Shown here: piece by piece, positions 29,130 to 38,117 of the stretch | How the letters are laid out: every line of letters begins with the position of its first letter | Position numbering within the stretch: position 1 is the first letter of the stretch | Source of the DNA: Gordonia oryzae | GTDB taxonomy: Bacteria > Actinomycetota > Actinomycetes > Mycobacteriales > Mycobacteriaceae | Assembly: GCF_003797185.1 (NCBI RefSeq) | Contig: NZ_RKMH01000007.1 | Span: forward strand, 62,001 to 126,000 | Direction of reading: 5' to 3' | Length of the DNA: 64,000 nt | Program-made: the position numbers and the translations under genes | Notes under the pieces: generated by a model | Told to the model about the DNA's origin: nothing | Databases searched by the model: none | What the model saw: only the letters and a program-made list of their open reading frames with translations

Positions 29130-29148
29130 TACACTCACAGCAGGTGAG
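29130..29148 (+). promoter_or_regulatory. Promoter and possible autoregulatory site of the activator gene
   Basis: A -10-like TACACT (29130-29135) overlaps CTCAC-AGCAG-GTGAG (29134-29148). The half-sites match those upstream of prmA but with 5 rather than 1 base between them. If the regulator binds here it would control its own gene. Confidence 0.4.
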
Positions 29149-29195
29149 ACCCAGATCACAGCGGAGCACCCGATCACAGAGGAGCCTTTTGCTCG

Positions 29196-30998
29196 GTGAT
29201 TCCACAGCCCACACCACCAGCAGCCATGTCCACCGCAGCGATCGCCCGAGCCCGGGAGAAATTCCTGAGCAACGACGCGCTCGATGATGCCGTCCGCGAC
29301 TCGATTTCGACGTCGTGGAAGCGTTCGCGTGCGTTCAACGTCCACGCGGATCGTCTCGAGCTGCCGTTCGTCCGCGAACCGAACCTCGAGGGCCCGCTGG
29401 TCAGTGCGGCCCGGCCGATCCTGAGCCAGCTCGCCGACGATCTGTCCACCGAGCCGGTCTCGATCATCCTGACCTCCGCCGACGGGGTCGTGCTCTCGCG
29501 CACCACCGCCAGTCGCCGCCTGCAGCAGATGCTCGACGATGTCAGTCTCGCCCCGGGGTACAGCTACAGCGAGGAGCACGCCGGCACCAACGGCATCGGG
29601 ACCGCACTCGAAACGCGACAGCCCACCCTGGTCCGCGGATCCGAGCACTACGCCGGATGTCTTGGCCCGCTGTCGTGCGCTGGGGTGCCGATCGTGCACC
29701 CCATCTCCGGGGCGGTCGTCGGAGCGCTCGACCTCACCTGTCCGTCCGACGACGAACACCCTTCGACGCTACTGCTGTCCCTGGCCAAATCCGCCACCTC
29801 GCAGATCGTGCACCGCATGGTCTCGCAGGCCAGCGAACGGGAATCCCGGCTGCTCAACGCCTACCTCGCCACCTGTCGGCGCGCCCCGCAGGCGATGGTG
29901 CTCGCCATCTCCGGCGACGTGGTCCTGATGAACCGTCGACTGCGCCACAGCATCGATCCCGGCGACCAACTCGCAATCCTCGAACACGCCGTCGACCAGT
30001 CGCCGGACCGGATGTCGGCGAATCGCGTCAGCACATTGCCCAGCGGTCGGGTCGCTCGATTATCACCGGTCGATGAGCACGACGACTCCGACACCGCGAT
30101 CGCGGTGTTCCGGGTCCATCTCCTCGATTCCGCGCCCACACCTGCCGCCTCCACCCCGCTGCGCCCCGTCGCCTCGTTGCCCGGTGTGGTCGGGCGCAGC
30201 TCGTCGTGGCGGCAGTGCTGCGCACGAGTCTCCGGGCACGTCCAGGCTGGTCAGTGGATCGCCGTGTCCGGCGAAAGCGGTTCCGGCCGTACGGCTTTGC
30301 TGCGCGCTGCGGCAGAACGCTACCAACCGTCGACAACGCGGATCTTTACCGCCGACGATTTCGACGCCGACCCCGATTCCGGGTCGGACACCGACGAGAC
30401 CCTCGACGCCCTCGCCACCGAACTCGACCGCGAAGGGTTCTGCATCATCCTGTGTGACCTCGACCGGGTGCCCGCCCATACCCAAGCCGCAATCGCCGAC
30501 CTGCTGCCCGGGCGGGAGTACGCCGGCTGGCTCGGCGTCACCACCGCCCTGCATTCGGCCGACGCCGCGTCCATGTTGTTGCCGTTCTTCGGCCATACCG
30601 TCGAGTTGCCGCCGTTGCGGCACCGCATCGAGGACCTCCACGATCTCGTACCTGCCCTGCTGCGCCAACTCACCCGTGGGCGGGAGCTCACTGTGGCCTC
30701 CGACGCCATGACCCAGCTCAGCAAGTACGGGTGGCCCGGCAACGTGGCCGAATTGCGCCAGACGCTACGAGAGGTGGTCACCCATCAGCGTTCCGGGGTG
30801 ATCGGCGTCGGCCAACTCCCGCCACGATGCCGGACCACAAGTCGGCACACCCTCACCCGCATCGAGGCGCTCGAACGTGATGCGATCGTGCGCAGTCTGG
30901 AGGAGAACGACAACAGCAAAGCGGCTGCGGCACATGCGCTCGGCATCTCCCGCGCCACGATCTACCGCAAGATCAAGGAGTTCGGGATCGTCACCTGA
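29196..30998 (+). CDS. GAF/AAA+/Fis activator of the prm operon (MimR/AcoR-like)
   Basis: 600 residues. Sensory GAF region at about 60-215 (GYSYSEEHAGTNGIGTALET and the AGCLGPLSCAGVPIVHPISG segment typical of AcoR-like activators). A degenerate sigma54-type AAA+ domain follows, with Walker A GESGSGRT at 359-366 (Lys replaced by Arg) and no GAFTGA loop. C-terminal Fis HTH: NDNSKAAAAHALGISRATIY. Loss of GAFTGA fits actinobacteria, which lack sigma54. MimR plays this role for mycobacterial mim genes. GTG 29196 has AGAGGAG upstream but at a long 11 bp; ATG 29226 is the alternative. Confidence 0.9.
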   Translation: MIPQPTPPAAMSTAAIARAREKFLSNDALDDAVRDSISTSWKRSRAFNVHADRLELPFVREPNLEGPLVSAARPILSQLADDLSTEPVSIILTSADGVVLSRTTASRRLQQMLDDVSLAPGYSYSEEHAGTNGIGTALETRQPTLVRGSEHYAGCLGPLSCAGVPIVHPISGAVVGALDLTCPSDDEHPSTLLLSLAKSATSQIVHRMVSQASERESRLLNAYLATCRRAPQAMVLAISGDVVLMNRRLRHSIDPGDQLAILEHAVDQSPDRMSANRVSTLPSGRVARLSPVDEHDDSDTAIAVFRVHLLDSAPTPAASTPLRPVASLPGVVGRSSSWRQCCARVSGHVQAGQWIAVSGESGSGRTALLRAAAERYQPSTTRIFTADDFDADPDSGSDTDETLDALATELDREGFCIILCDLDRVPAHTQAAIADLLPGREYAGWLGVTTALHSADAASMLLPFFGHTVELPPLRHRIEDLHDLVPALLRQLTRGRELTVASDAMTQLSKYGWPGNVAELRQTLREVVTHQRSGVIGVGQLPPRCRTTSRHTLTRIEALERDAIVRSLEENDNSKAAAAHALGISRATIYRKIKEFGIVT

Positions 30999-31112
30999 CG
31001 CCCGGCCGACATTCACCGACCTCAGCGCGCAACGGGATGGCCGCGCCTGCCCCCCGTCTGCAACTGCCTCACATCCCTGCCATGAACTGCACAAAGGCGC
31101 TACCGTCAAGGA

Positions 31113-31769
31113 GTGGACATCGACGATCAGCGCGCATACCTCTGCGCGGCGGCCCACCAACTCGCCTCGGCGGGCCACGCGATCGGCACCGGTGGCAACC
31201 TCTCGGCTCGCCTCGGCGACCAGGTACTGGTCACCCCGTCGGGCTGCCGACTCGATTCGGTGTCGCCCGAGCAGCTGGTAGTGGTCGATCTCGACGGGAC
31301 CGTCGCCGTTCCCACGCCGTACCGCCCGACCTCCGAACTGCGGATCCACCTCGATATCTACCGCACTTCGTCAACCGCCGCTGTCGCCCACGCACACCCG
31401 ATCGCATCGGTCGCCGTCGGCAACATCGTCGACGAACTCCCGGCGATCCACTACACCGCGGCCATGCTCGGCGGTTCGGTGCGCGTGGCGCCGTACGCGG
31501 TCTTCGGCAGCCCCGAACTGAGCACGGGTATCAACGAGGCCCTCTTCGAGCGCACCGCCGCACTCATGCGCAATCACGGTGCCATCGCCGTCGGCAGCAA
31601 CATCGAAACCGCATGCGAGCACATCGAACTACTCGAGTGGCTCTGCGAGGTCTACCTGCGATCGGTCAGCGCGGGCACCCCCGCGGTACTCGACAAGGCC
31701 CAGCTCATCGAGGTAGTGGCGACTGCGGCACGCCGCCACTACACCCCGTTCCCCGGCCGCGAGCGGTGA
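31113..31769 (+). CDS. Class II aldolase/adducin-family protein
   Basis: 218 residues. Zinc ligands of fuculose-phosphate-aldolase-like enzymes are visible: HAHPIASVAV (two His) and later MRNHGAIAVG. The substrate loop GTGGNLSARLGDQVLVTPSG and the ELRIHLDIY helix also fit. Probably an aldolase or epimerase for a phosphorylated short sugar or hydroxy-acid. Start GTG 31113 lies 7 bp after TACCGT (31101-31106), a -10-like box, so a leaderless mRNA is likely. The 3' end overlaps the convergent tetR gene by 31 bp. Confidence 0.88.
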   Translation: MDIDDQRAYLCAAAHQLASAGHAIGTGGNLSARLGDQVLVTPSGCRLDSVSPEQLVVVDLDGTVAVPTPYRPTSELRIHLDIYRTSSTAAVAHAHPIASVAVGNIVDELPAIHYTAAMLGGSVRVAPYAVFGSPELSTGINEALFERTAALMRNHGAIAVGSNIETACEHIELLEWLCEVYLRSVSAGTPAVLDKAQLIEVVATAARRHYTPFPGRER

Positions 31770-32368
31770 TCGGAAGTCTCGTCGGCCTGCACCATCCGTG
31801 CGGCCATCCGCGCGTAGGCCACACCGAGTTGCACCGGATCGCGGTGAGTACGGCTGGGAAACCACCGACACACGTCGACGCACAGCGACGAGATCGCGAG
31901 TATTACGTCGTCGGCGTCGTCGGCGAGGAACTCACCCGCCTGAACCCCTGCGGCAATGATCGTCGTCAGCATCGCCGTCGTTTGGTGCCGTAGCTCGGCG
32001 ATCGCACGAAAGTGCTCAGGCCGCAACGCCCGCATCTCATACTGGACCACCTTGGCCAGTTGGTGATGACGCGCCTGCCATTCGGCGAAGGCCGCGACGA
32101 CCGAACGTAACCGGTCCGAGTACGGCGCGGTCGGTTCGTCGGCCGCCCGGATCGCGTCGTTGACCGCCCGATGGCCCTCGAGCGCGATCGAGTACAGCAA
32201 CTCCTCCTTGGACCGGAAGTGCGGGTACATCGCCGCCGCGCTCATCCCGAGTCGCGCGGTGATCTGCCGGGTCGAGGTCCCCGCATAGCCGAACTCGGCG
32301 AACGACGCGATGGCGGCAGCACGGATACGCTGCGCCGCAGCCGATTCGGTGGCATACACCGACGCCAT
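31739..32368 (-). CDS. TetR-family repressor
   Basis: About 209 residues. N-terminal HTH: AAAIASFAEFGYAGTSTRQI then TARLGMSAAAMYPHFRSKEE. The C-terminal ligand domain resembles FadR/KstR-like TetR proteins of actinobacterial lipid catabolism. ATG 32368 lies 7 bp from a GGAGG-type site; the ORF can start one codon earlier. It is divergent from an acyl-CoA dehydrogenase across a palindrome at 32433-32463, so it probably represses that gene and itself, with an acyl-CoA as inducer (inference). Confidence 0.9.
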   Translation of the reverse strand: MASVYATESAAAQRIRAAAIASFAEFGYAGTSTRQITARLGMSAAAMYPHFRSKEELLYSIALEGHRAVNDAIRAADEPTAPYSDRLRSVVAAFAEWQARHHQLAKVVQYEMRALRPEHFRAIAELRHQTTAMLTTIIAAGVQAGEFLADDADDVILAISSLCVDVCRWFPSRTHRDPVQLGVAYARMAARMVQADETSDHRSRPGNGV

Positions 32369-32432
32369 CACCTCACCTCCCGGTTCTCAGGGCCCGCCGA
32401 TGTTGACGGCGAACCGCCACACCAGGCAGTAT

Positions 32433-32463
32433 AAGCAAGTGCTCACAAAATGAGCGAGTGCTT
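32433..32463. promoter_or_regulatory. TetR operator between tetR and acyl-CoA dehydrogenase
   Basis: Exact two-tier symmetry: AAGCA (32433-32437), GCTCA (32441-32445), a 5-base centre, TGAGC (32451-32455), TGCTT (32459-32463). Each arm pair is perfect and spaced by 3 bases. It is 29 bp before the dehydrogenase start and in the divergent promoter gap, the expected place for a TetR site. Confidence 0.7.
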
Positions 32464-32491
32464 GGCTGCACACCGGACGAAATGGAGCGTC

Positions 32492-34267
32492 ATGGCCGAA
32501 CCGCTGTCCCGTCGCGACCTGGAGTTCTTGCTCTACGAATGGCTCGACGTCGTAAAGCTCACCGAACGTCGGCGTTTCGCCGAGCACTCGCGGGAGACCT
32601 TCGACGCGGTCCTCGAACTCTCCGCCGACATCGCAACCCGGCGCTACGCGCCCCACAACGCACTCGGCGACGCCCACGAGCCCTACGTCGGTGACGACGG
32701 CACCGTGGTCCTGCCCGACGAGATCACCTCGGGCATCAACGAATTCCTCAAGGCCGGGCTCGTCGCGGGCTCCTTCGACGAAGAACTCGGCGGGATGGCA
32801 CTGCCGACGGTGGTGAACCGGGCCAGCGCCGCATGGTTCCAGGCAGCCAACGCCGCGATGTCGTCCTACACCTTCCTCAGCGTCGGCAACGCCAACCTGA
32901 TCGCCGAATACGGCACACCCGAACAGATCGACACCTGGGTCCGACCCATCGTCGAGGGCCGCTTCTTCGGAACCATGTGCCTGTCCGAACCGCAGGCCGG
33001 CTCCTCGCTCGCCGACATCACCACCAAGGCGATCCCCGCGGCCGACGGCACCTACCGCGTCACCGGCACCAAGATGTGGATCTCGGCCGGCGACCACGAA
33101 CTCGGCGAGAACATCGTCCACCTCGTGCTGGCCAAGACCCCCGGCGGCGGCCCCGGCGTCAAGGGCATCTCCCTGTTCATCGTGCCCAAATATCTCCCCG
33201 ACGGCACCCGCAACGACGTCGCACTCGTCGGGCTGAATCACAAGATGGGCAACCGGGCGACCACCAACTGCCTGCTCAACTTCGGCGACGGCACCCACTC
33301 CCCCGACCCCGCTCCGGGAGCAGTTGCGTACCTGGTGGGCGAGGAGCACAAGGGCCTGTCCTACATGTTCCACATGATGAACGAGGCACGCATCGGCGTC
33401 GGATTCCTCGCCACCTCACTGGGATACGCCGGTTACCTCGCATCCCTGGAATACGCCAAGGTACGCACGCAGGGACGTCCGGTCGACCAGAAGGACCCCA
33501 CCGCCAAGCCCGTCCCCATCGTCGAACACGCCGACGTGAAGCGGATGTTGTTGGCGCAGAAGTCCTATGTCGAGGGATCGCTCGCGCTGGGACTGTACTG
33601 CTCCAAGCTCGTCGACCTCCAGCAGACCGGCGACGACGCCGAGCAGGCCCGCGCCGGACTGCTTCTCGACGTGCTGACCCCGATCGCCAAATCCTGGCCG
33701 TCGCAATGGTGTCTCGAGGCCAACTCCCTGGCCATCCAGGTCCTCGGCGGTTACGGCTACACCCGCGAATTCCCGGTCGAGCAGTACTACCGCGACAATC
33801 GACTGAACCCGATCCACGAGGGCGCCCACGGCATCCACGGCCTGGACCTGTTGGGACGCAAGGTCGTCATGCGTGACGGCGCGGGACTGACCCTGCTCGC
33901 CGAGACCATCGGCGACACCATCGCCCGAGCCGAGGCCGATCCGGCGCTCGCCGAGTACGCCGCCGCACTGCGCACCCGACTCGACACACTCGTCGCGACC
34001 ACAGTCGCCGTGTGGTCGGCAGGCGACGTGGCTGTCTCCCTGGCCAACGCGACCGCCTACCTCGAGGCCACCGGGCACATCGTCATCGCCTGGATGTGGC
34101 TCGAGCAGCTACTTGCGGTCGGCACCTCGACCGGCGACTTCTACGACGGCAAACGAGCTGCGGCACAATACTTCTACCGGTACGAACTGCCGAAGACCGG
34201 GCCGGCATTCGAGCTGCTGACCGCACTCGACCGCACCACCCTCGACACCGATCCAGCCTGGCTGTAA
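32492..34267 (+). CDS. Acyl-CoA dehydrogenase (long ~600-residue FadE type)
   Basis: 591 residues, about 200 longer than classical acyl-CoA dehydrogenases, with a helical C-terminal extension. FAD/substrate motifs CLSEPQAGSSLADI and MWISAGDHE are present, then MMNEARIGVGFLATS. The catalytic base is the Glu in NPIHEGAHGIHGLDLLGRK, the position used by the long family. QVLGGYGYTREFPVEQYYRD is conserved. It dehydrogenates an acyl-CoA at the alpha-beta bond in the cytoplasm. ATG 32492; the reading from 32450 would begin inside the operator. Followed by an SDR, and probably under the divergent TetR. Confidence 0.92.
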   Translation: MAEPLSRRDLEFLLYEWLDVVKLTERRRFAEHSRETFDAVLELSADIATRRYAPHNALGDAHEPYVGDDGTVVLPDEITSGINEFLKAGLVAGSFDEELGGMALPTVVNRASAAWFQAANAAMSSYTFLSVGNANLIAEYGTPEQIDTWVRPIVEGRFFGTMCLSEPQAGSSLADITTKAIPAADGTYRVTGTKMWISAGDHELGENIVHLVLAKTPGGGPGVKGISLFIVPKYLPDGTRNDVALVGLNHKMGNRATTNCLLNFGDGTHSPDPAPGAVAYLVGEEHKGLSYMFHMMNEARIGVGFLATSLGYAGYLASLEYAKVRTQGRPVDQKDPTAKPVPIVEHADVKRMLLAQKSYVEGSLALGLYCSKLVDLQQTGDDAEQARAGLLLDVLTPIAKSWPSQWCLEANSLAIQVLGGYGYTREFPVEQYYRDNRLNPIHEGAHGIHGLDLLGRKVVMRDGAGLTLLAETIGDTIARAEADPALAEYAAALRTRLDTLVATTVAVWSAGDVAVSLANATAYLEATGHIVIAWMWLEQLLAVGTSTGDFYDGKRAAAQYFYRYELPKTGPAFELLTALDRTTLDTDPAWL

Positions 34268-34316
34268 CCGGCCATCGATCACCGCACAGACCGACCACCA
34301 CAAAGGAGCTCCGAAC

Positions 34317-35078
34317 GTGTCCGTCCTCGATATGTTCTCCCTGACCGACAAGGTCGTCGTCGTCACCGGCGCCTCGTCGGGCCTCGGCGTCTCGTTCGCC
34401 ATCGCCTTCGCCGAGGCCGGCGCCGACGTCGTCCTGGCCGCGCGCCGCACCGACCGCCTGGCCGACACGGCGGCCAAGGTCGAGGCCACCGGACGCAAGG
34501 CTCTGTCGGTGACCGCCGATGTCGCCGACCCGCAGTCGTGCCAGAACGTGATCGACGCCGCGATCGAGGCTTTCGGCCACATTGATGTGCTCATCAATAA
34601 CGCAGGCATCGGCACCGCGGTGCCGGCGACACGGGAGACACCCGAGGAGTTTCGCAACGTCATCGACGTCAATCTCAGCGGCTCGTACTGGATGGCGCAG
34701 GCGGCCGGCCGAGTCATGCAGCCGGGCAGCTCGATCATCAACATCTCGTCCATCCTGGGCATCACCACCGCCTCGCTCCCGCAGGCCGCGTATGCAGCGA
34801 GCAAGGCCGGAATCCTGGGCCTTACCCGCGATCTCGCCCAACAGTGGGGCTCCCGCAAGGGTATTCGCGTCAACGCTCTGGCCCCCGGATTCTTCAAGTC
34901 CGAGATGACCGACGGCTACAAGGGCGGCTACCTCGACTCACAAATGCCGCGCGTCGTGCTGGGCCGCACCGGTGATCCGGCGGAGCTCGCCGCGACGGCG
35001 GTCTGGCTGGCCTCCCCGGCCGGCGGCTACGTCACCGGCCAGACTCTCGCGGTCGACGGCGGCATCACCGTCACGTAG
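34317..35078 (+). CDS. Short-chain dehydrogenase/reductase
   Basis: 253-residue classical SDR. Cofactor motif VTGASSGLG, NNAG motif in INNAGIG, catalytic Ser in INISSILG and YxxxK in YAASKAG, ending YVTGQTLAVDGGITVT. Could be the 3-hydroxyacyl-CoA dehydrogenase partner of the acyl-CoA dehydrogenase just upstream (49 bp). GTG 34317 follows AAGGAGCT. Confidence 0.92.
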   Translation: MSVLDMFSLTDKVVVVTGASSGLGVSFAIAFAEAGADVVLAARRTDRLADTAAKVEATGRKALSVTADVADPQSCQNVIDAAIEAFGHIDVLINNAGIGTAVPATRETPEEFRNVIDVNLSGSYWMAQAAGRVMQPGSSIINISSILGITTASLPQAAYAASKAGILGLTRDLAQQWGSRKGIRVNALAPGFFKSEMTDGYKGGYLDSQMPRVVLGRTGDPAELAATAVWLASPAGGYVTGQTLAVDGGITVT

Positions 35079-35149
35079 GTCCGCGTACCCATGACGCCCG
35101 GTGCGCCATGACCCGAACGAGTGAAAGGTCAAAGCAGGCAGTGCGGTAG

Positions 35150-35630
35150 GCGACGGTCGGTGCACGTTTCACCGAAGGAGTCGGCGACGAACCCGATGGC
35201 CCCACATCCCGCGCGGGGGACCGACCTGTACCGTCACCCGTCGCCGACGATGATCACCTCTGAACGGCGGGGCAACGACAGGACCGCGTCGACCTGATCG
35301 GTGACGATGGGCTCGAGGAGCCGGGCGCGCACGGCTGGTGGTGTTGTCGATCCCGCCGTGCGGCGCAAGCCCTCGGCTACGCGCCGGATGGGTGGCATCT
35401 CAACGCGATCGGCCACCGCCGCGCCGCCACACTGATCCGTCGGCGGCCTCGGGGTGCCGACTCCGCTCGTCCCGGACCGCAACCGCGTCCTGCGCGCGTC
35501 GCCGCCGAGGCCGGATGCGCGCGCGAGCACTTGTGCGGGTGGGTGGTGCGCCGTCTTCGTCAGCATTCCTCCGGCGACGACCGAACCGCCGCGTATCCGG
35601 ATCGGGTACTCGCCTCGACCCGACGGCATC
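35150..35630 (+). pseudogene. SGNH/GDSL hydrolase relic with apparently inverted middle
   Basis: Three pieces of an SGNH hydrolase are recognisable. At 35156 the top strand reads VGARFTEGVGDEPDGPTSRA, like block I (GDSFTEGVGD) but with the catalytic Ser replaced by Arg. At about 35380-35625 the same strand reads APDGWHLNAIGHRRAA (block V, Asp and His present) and CAREHLCGWVVRRLRQHSSG, then DDRTAAYPD, the usual C-terminus. Between them the lower strand at 35333-35237 reads RARLLEPIVTDQVDAVLSLP, like the helix after block I. The middle thus seems inverted, and stops interrupt all frames. Confidence 0.65.
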
Positions 35631-35648
35631 GGTCGAGGAGAGTACCGA

Positions 35649-37202
35649 TCACACCATCGACGAATCCCGGCTCGCGTCCGGCGACCACGCTTCATCGAGT
35701 GCCGCCGCACGGAAGTCCCGGGAGAAATCGATTCCCCGCATCTGCGCGAGGTATTGCGCGGCAAACCCCGGATACATGGTGGCGTTGAACCCGTCTTCGG
35801 TGAGATACCAACTCCGGCAACCGGAATTCCAGGTGGTGCTCTCCAGCCGTTTCTGGATCGACCGGTTGTAGGCATCCTGGGCGGGTCGGTGCACGTCGAG
35901 CAACCGCAATCCGCGGTCGACGATCAGCGAGATGGCGGTGACGATCGCATCGATCTGTGCCTCCATGTACACCAGCGCCGAATTGTGCCCCGGGCCGGAG
36001 TTCGGACCGAAGGTGAAATAGAGATTCGGATAACCGGACACCGCGATCGACTTGTACGCATATGCGCCACCGGACCATTCGTCGGCGAGCACCCGACCGT
36101 CACGGCCGCGGATCGGAATCGGAGATCCCTGCTTGGACACCTCGAATCCGGTCGCGAAGACCAGCGCATCGAACCGTCGCTCGATCCCCTCCACGGTCCG
36201 CACGCCGTGTTCGCAGATCCGTGCGATCGGCCACGTCACCAGGGTGCAGTTGTCGGCTTGCAGCGCAGGATAGTAGTCACTGGTCATCAGCAACCGCTTA
36301 CAACCGGCCCGGAAGTCCGGGGTGAGCTGTCGCCGCATCCACGGATCACGCACCTGGGCAAAGAGATTGATTTTCGACACGCCCTCGATGACCCGGGTGA
36401 ACGGCGTGTTCCACACGGCGCCGAGCGCGACGGACTCGTGCCCGAGGTACCAGAGTTGACGTGCCACCGTCTGTGAGTACGGCACCGTCCGATACACCCG
36501 CCTGGTCAACGAGGAGATCCGTCGGTCGGCTCGCGGCAGCACCCACCCGGGAGTGCGTTGGAACACCGTGACGTCGGCGCCGGCACGCACCAACTCCGGG
36601 ATCAGCTGCACCGCACTGGCACCGGTGCCGATCACCCCGACCTTCTTGCCGGCGAACTCGTAGTCGTGGTCCCACGCCGCCGAGTGCATCCGGTGACCGG
36701 TGTACTCGTCGATACCCGGGATCGAGGGATAGCCGGGAGTGGAGAGCGGGCCGGACGCGACGACCACCGCGCGTGCGCGAAGCGACTCCCGATCGGCCAG
36801 GTCCACGCGCCACGTGCCGGACTCCTCATCGAATTCCAGCCCGGTCACCAGATGCGAATACCGGATGAACCGTTCGAGATTGTGGTCGGCGATCATCCGG
36901 GCGATGTACGCCAGGATCTCCTCACTTCCCGAATAGGTGTGTGACCAGTCGGGATTGGGCGCGAAGGAATACGAGTAGAGCCGCGACGGGATGTCGCAGG
37001 CCGCCCCGGGGTAGACGTTGTCACGCCACGTTCCGCCTGGTCGGACGTCGCGTTCACAGATGATGAAATCATCGCGCCCCTGCTGCAGGAGCCGGATCGC
37101 GGTGCCGATCCCGGCGAAACCGGCCCCGATGATGACGGTGGTGGCATCGAGACCGGCGGCATCGGGAGCAGGCGTGTGCGGGTCCTGGTGAACGGCGCTC
37201 AT
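35649..37202 (-). CDS. Baeyer-Villiger-type flavin monooxygenase (MymA-like)
   Basis: 517 residues. FAD Rossmann motif VIIGAGFAGIGTAIRLL. The class signature (F/Y)xGxxxHxxxW is YTGHRMHSAAWDHD. Second (NADPH) Rossmann motif VGVIGTGASAVQLIPEL. FATGFEV closes the FAD fold. It oxidises a ketone or lipid carbonyl with NADPH and O2. ATG 37202 overlaps the stop of the upstream gene (ATGA), and reading back to 37235 is unnecessary. It is last in a four-gene leftward set whose monooxygenase, SDR and esterase members match M. tuberculosis mymA-sadH-lipR (Rv3083-Rv3085), linked there to cell-envelope lipids and acid resistance. Confidence 0.9.
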   Translation of the reverse strand: MSAVHQDPHTPAPDAAGLDATTVIIGAGFAGIGTAIRLLQQGRDDFIICERDVRPGGTWRDNVYPGAACDIPSRLYSYSFAPNPDWSHTYSGSEEILAYIARMIADHNLERFIRYSHLVTGLEFDEESGTWRVDLADRESLRARAVVVASGPLSTPGYPSIPGIDEYTGHRMHSAAWDHDYEFAGKKVGVIGTGASAVQLIPELVRAGADVTVFQRTPGWVLPRADRRISSLTRRVYRTVPYSQTVARQLWYLGHESVALGAVWNTPFTRVIEGVSKINLFAQVRDPWMRRQLTPDFRAGCKRLLMTSDYYPALQADNCTLVTWPIARICEHGVRTVEGIERRFDALVFATGFEVSKQGSPIPIRGRDGRVLADEWSGGAYAYKSIAVSGYPNLYFTFGPNSGPGHNSALVYMEAQIDAIVTAISLIVDRGLRLLDVHRPAQDAYNRSIQKRLESTTWNSGCRSWYLTEDGFNATMYPGFAAQYLAQMRGIDFSRDFRAAALDEAWSPDASRDSSMV

Positions 37203-38116
37203 GCGATCGGCTCGTAGGTCAGTTCCTTCGACCAACTCGGCTGCGACCGCAGGAGAAAGCGCGGATAGATGTCGGTCAGCGTGACCATCGCGTCGGCGAA
37301 GTAGTGATATGGACTGTCACGGTTGATGACCCAGCCGGCGTGGTACTTGAGCACCTGGTAGGTCAGCAGCCGGGTGCCGCGGCCCCGGTCGCCGTTCTTG
37401 CGGAACCGTTTGATCGCTTCGTAGAGCCGATCCTCCGAGAGTCCCATGTCGACGATATTGTCGCGCATCTTGTTCAGCAGGGGCACGTAGGTCAGGGCAC
37501 CGATGATGAGTCCCGGCGAGGCCACCGTGCCTACGGTGTGGACCAGCAGGCTGCGCAAGCGTGCGTTGCCGATCATATCGAGTGCGTGGAAGTCGACGGC
37601 GAGATGTCGCGACTCGTCGGCGTTGATCTTCCGGAACGCGGCATGACAAATCGGATCATCGACCTCCTCGAGCAAGAACTTCAGTAGCGCTCCGTCGAGG
37701 GCGACCTCCAACATCGGGATGACCGTGCCCAGCACCGACAATGACATGCGGTCGGCGAAGGTGTCGAGCCATTCGATGGCCAGCCGGATGTTGATGTTCG
37801 GCTCGGGGACCTCGTCGTCCTCGAGCATCCCCCACCGCCGCATCAGCGCGAGCTCGGCGTTGGCGTGCTTCTGTTCCTCGGCGTGAAAGTACCGGTAGAT
37901 CTCCGCGAGCGTCTCGTCGGGCGCCTTCTTCGCCAACGCCGCGAACCCGCGGGCGCCCACATTCTCGATCCACACCAGATCGGCCATGAACGCCTTGAGC
38001 TTTGGCTTCTGCTCCTCGGTGATCAACTCGGCACCGGGAGCGTCCCAGTCGATGTCAGCCAGGGCCCACTGGCGATCCTTGATGGTCTCCAGCATGTCCT
38101 CAAGAACAATCGGCAT
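37199..38116 (-). CDS. Ferritin-like diiron protein of the mymA-like operon
   Basis: 305 residues, all-helical. Six residues spaced as diiron ligands: E51 (WIENVG), E81 and H84 (HAEEQKHAN), E137 (MLEVAL), E168 and H171 (ADESRHLAVD). This two-ExxH pattern is that of diiron oxygenases and reductases (PF10118/ferritin-like group). Substrate unknown; its partners suggest a lipid or alcohol. Stop overlaps the start of the BVMO gene and its own start is 2 bp after the SDR stop, so expression is tightly coupled. Confidence 0.85.
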   Translation of the reverse strand: MPIVLEDMLETIKDRQWALADIDWDAPGAELITEEQKPKLKAFMADLVWIENVGARGFAALAKKAPDETLAEIYRYFHAEEQKHANAELALMRRWGMLEDDEVPEPNINIRLAIEWLDTFADRMSLSVLGTVIPMLEVALDGALLKFLLEEVDDPICHAAFRKINADESRHLAVDFHALDMIGNARLRSLLVHTVGTVASPGLIIGALTYVPLLNKMRDNIVDMGLSEDRLYEAIKRFRKNGDRGRGTRLLTYQVLKYHAGWVINRDSPYHYFADAMVTLTDIYPRFLLRSQPSWSKELTYEPIA

Positions 38117-38117
38117 G

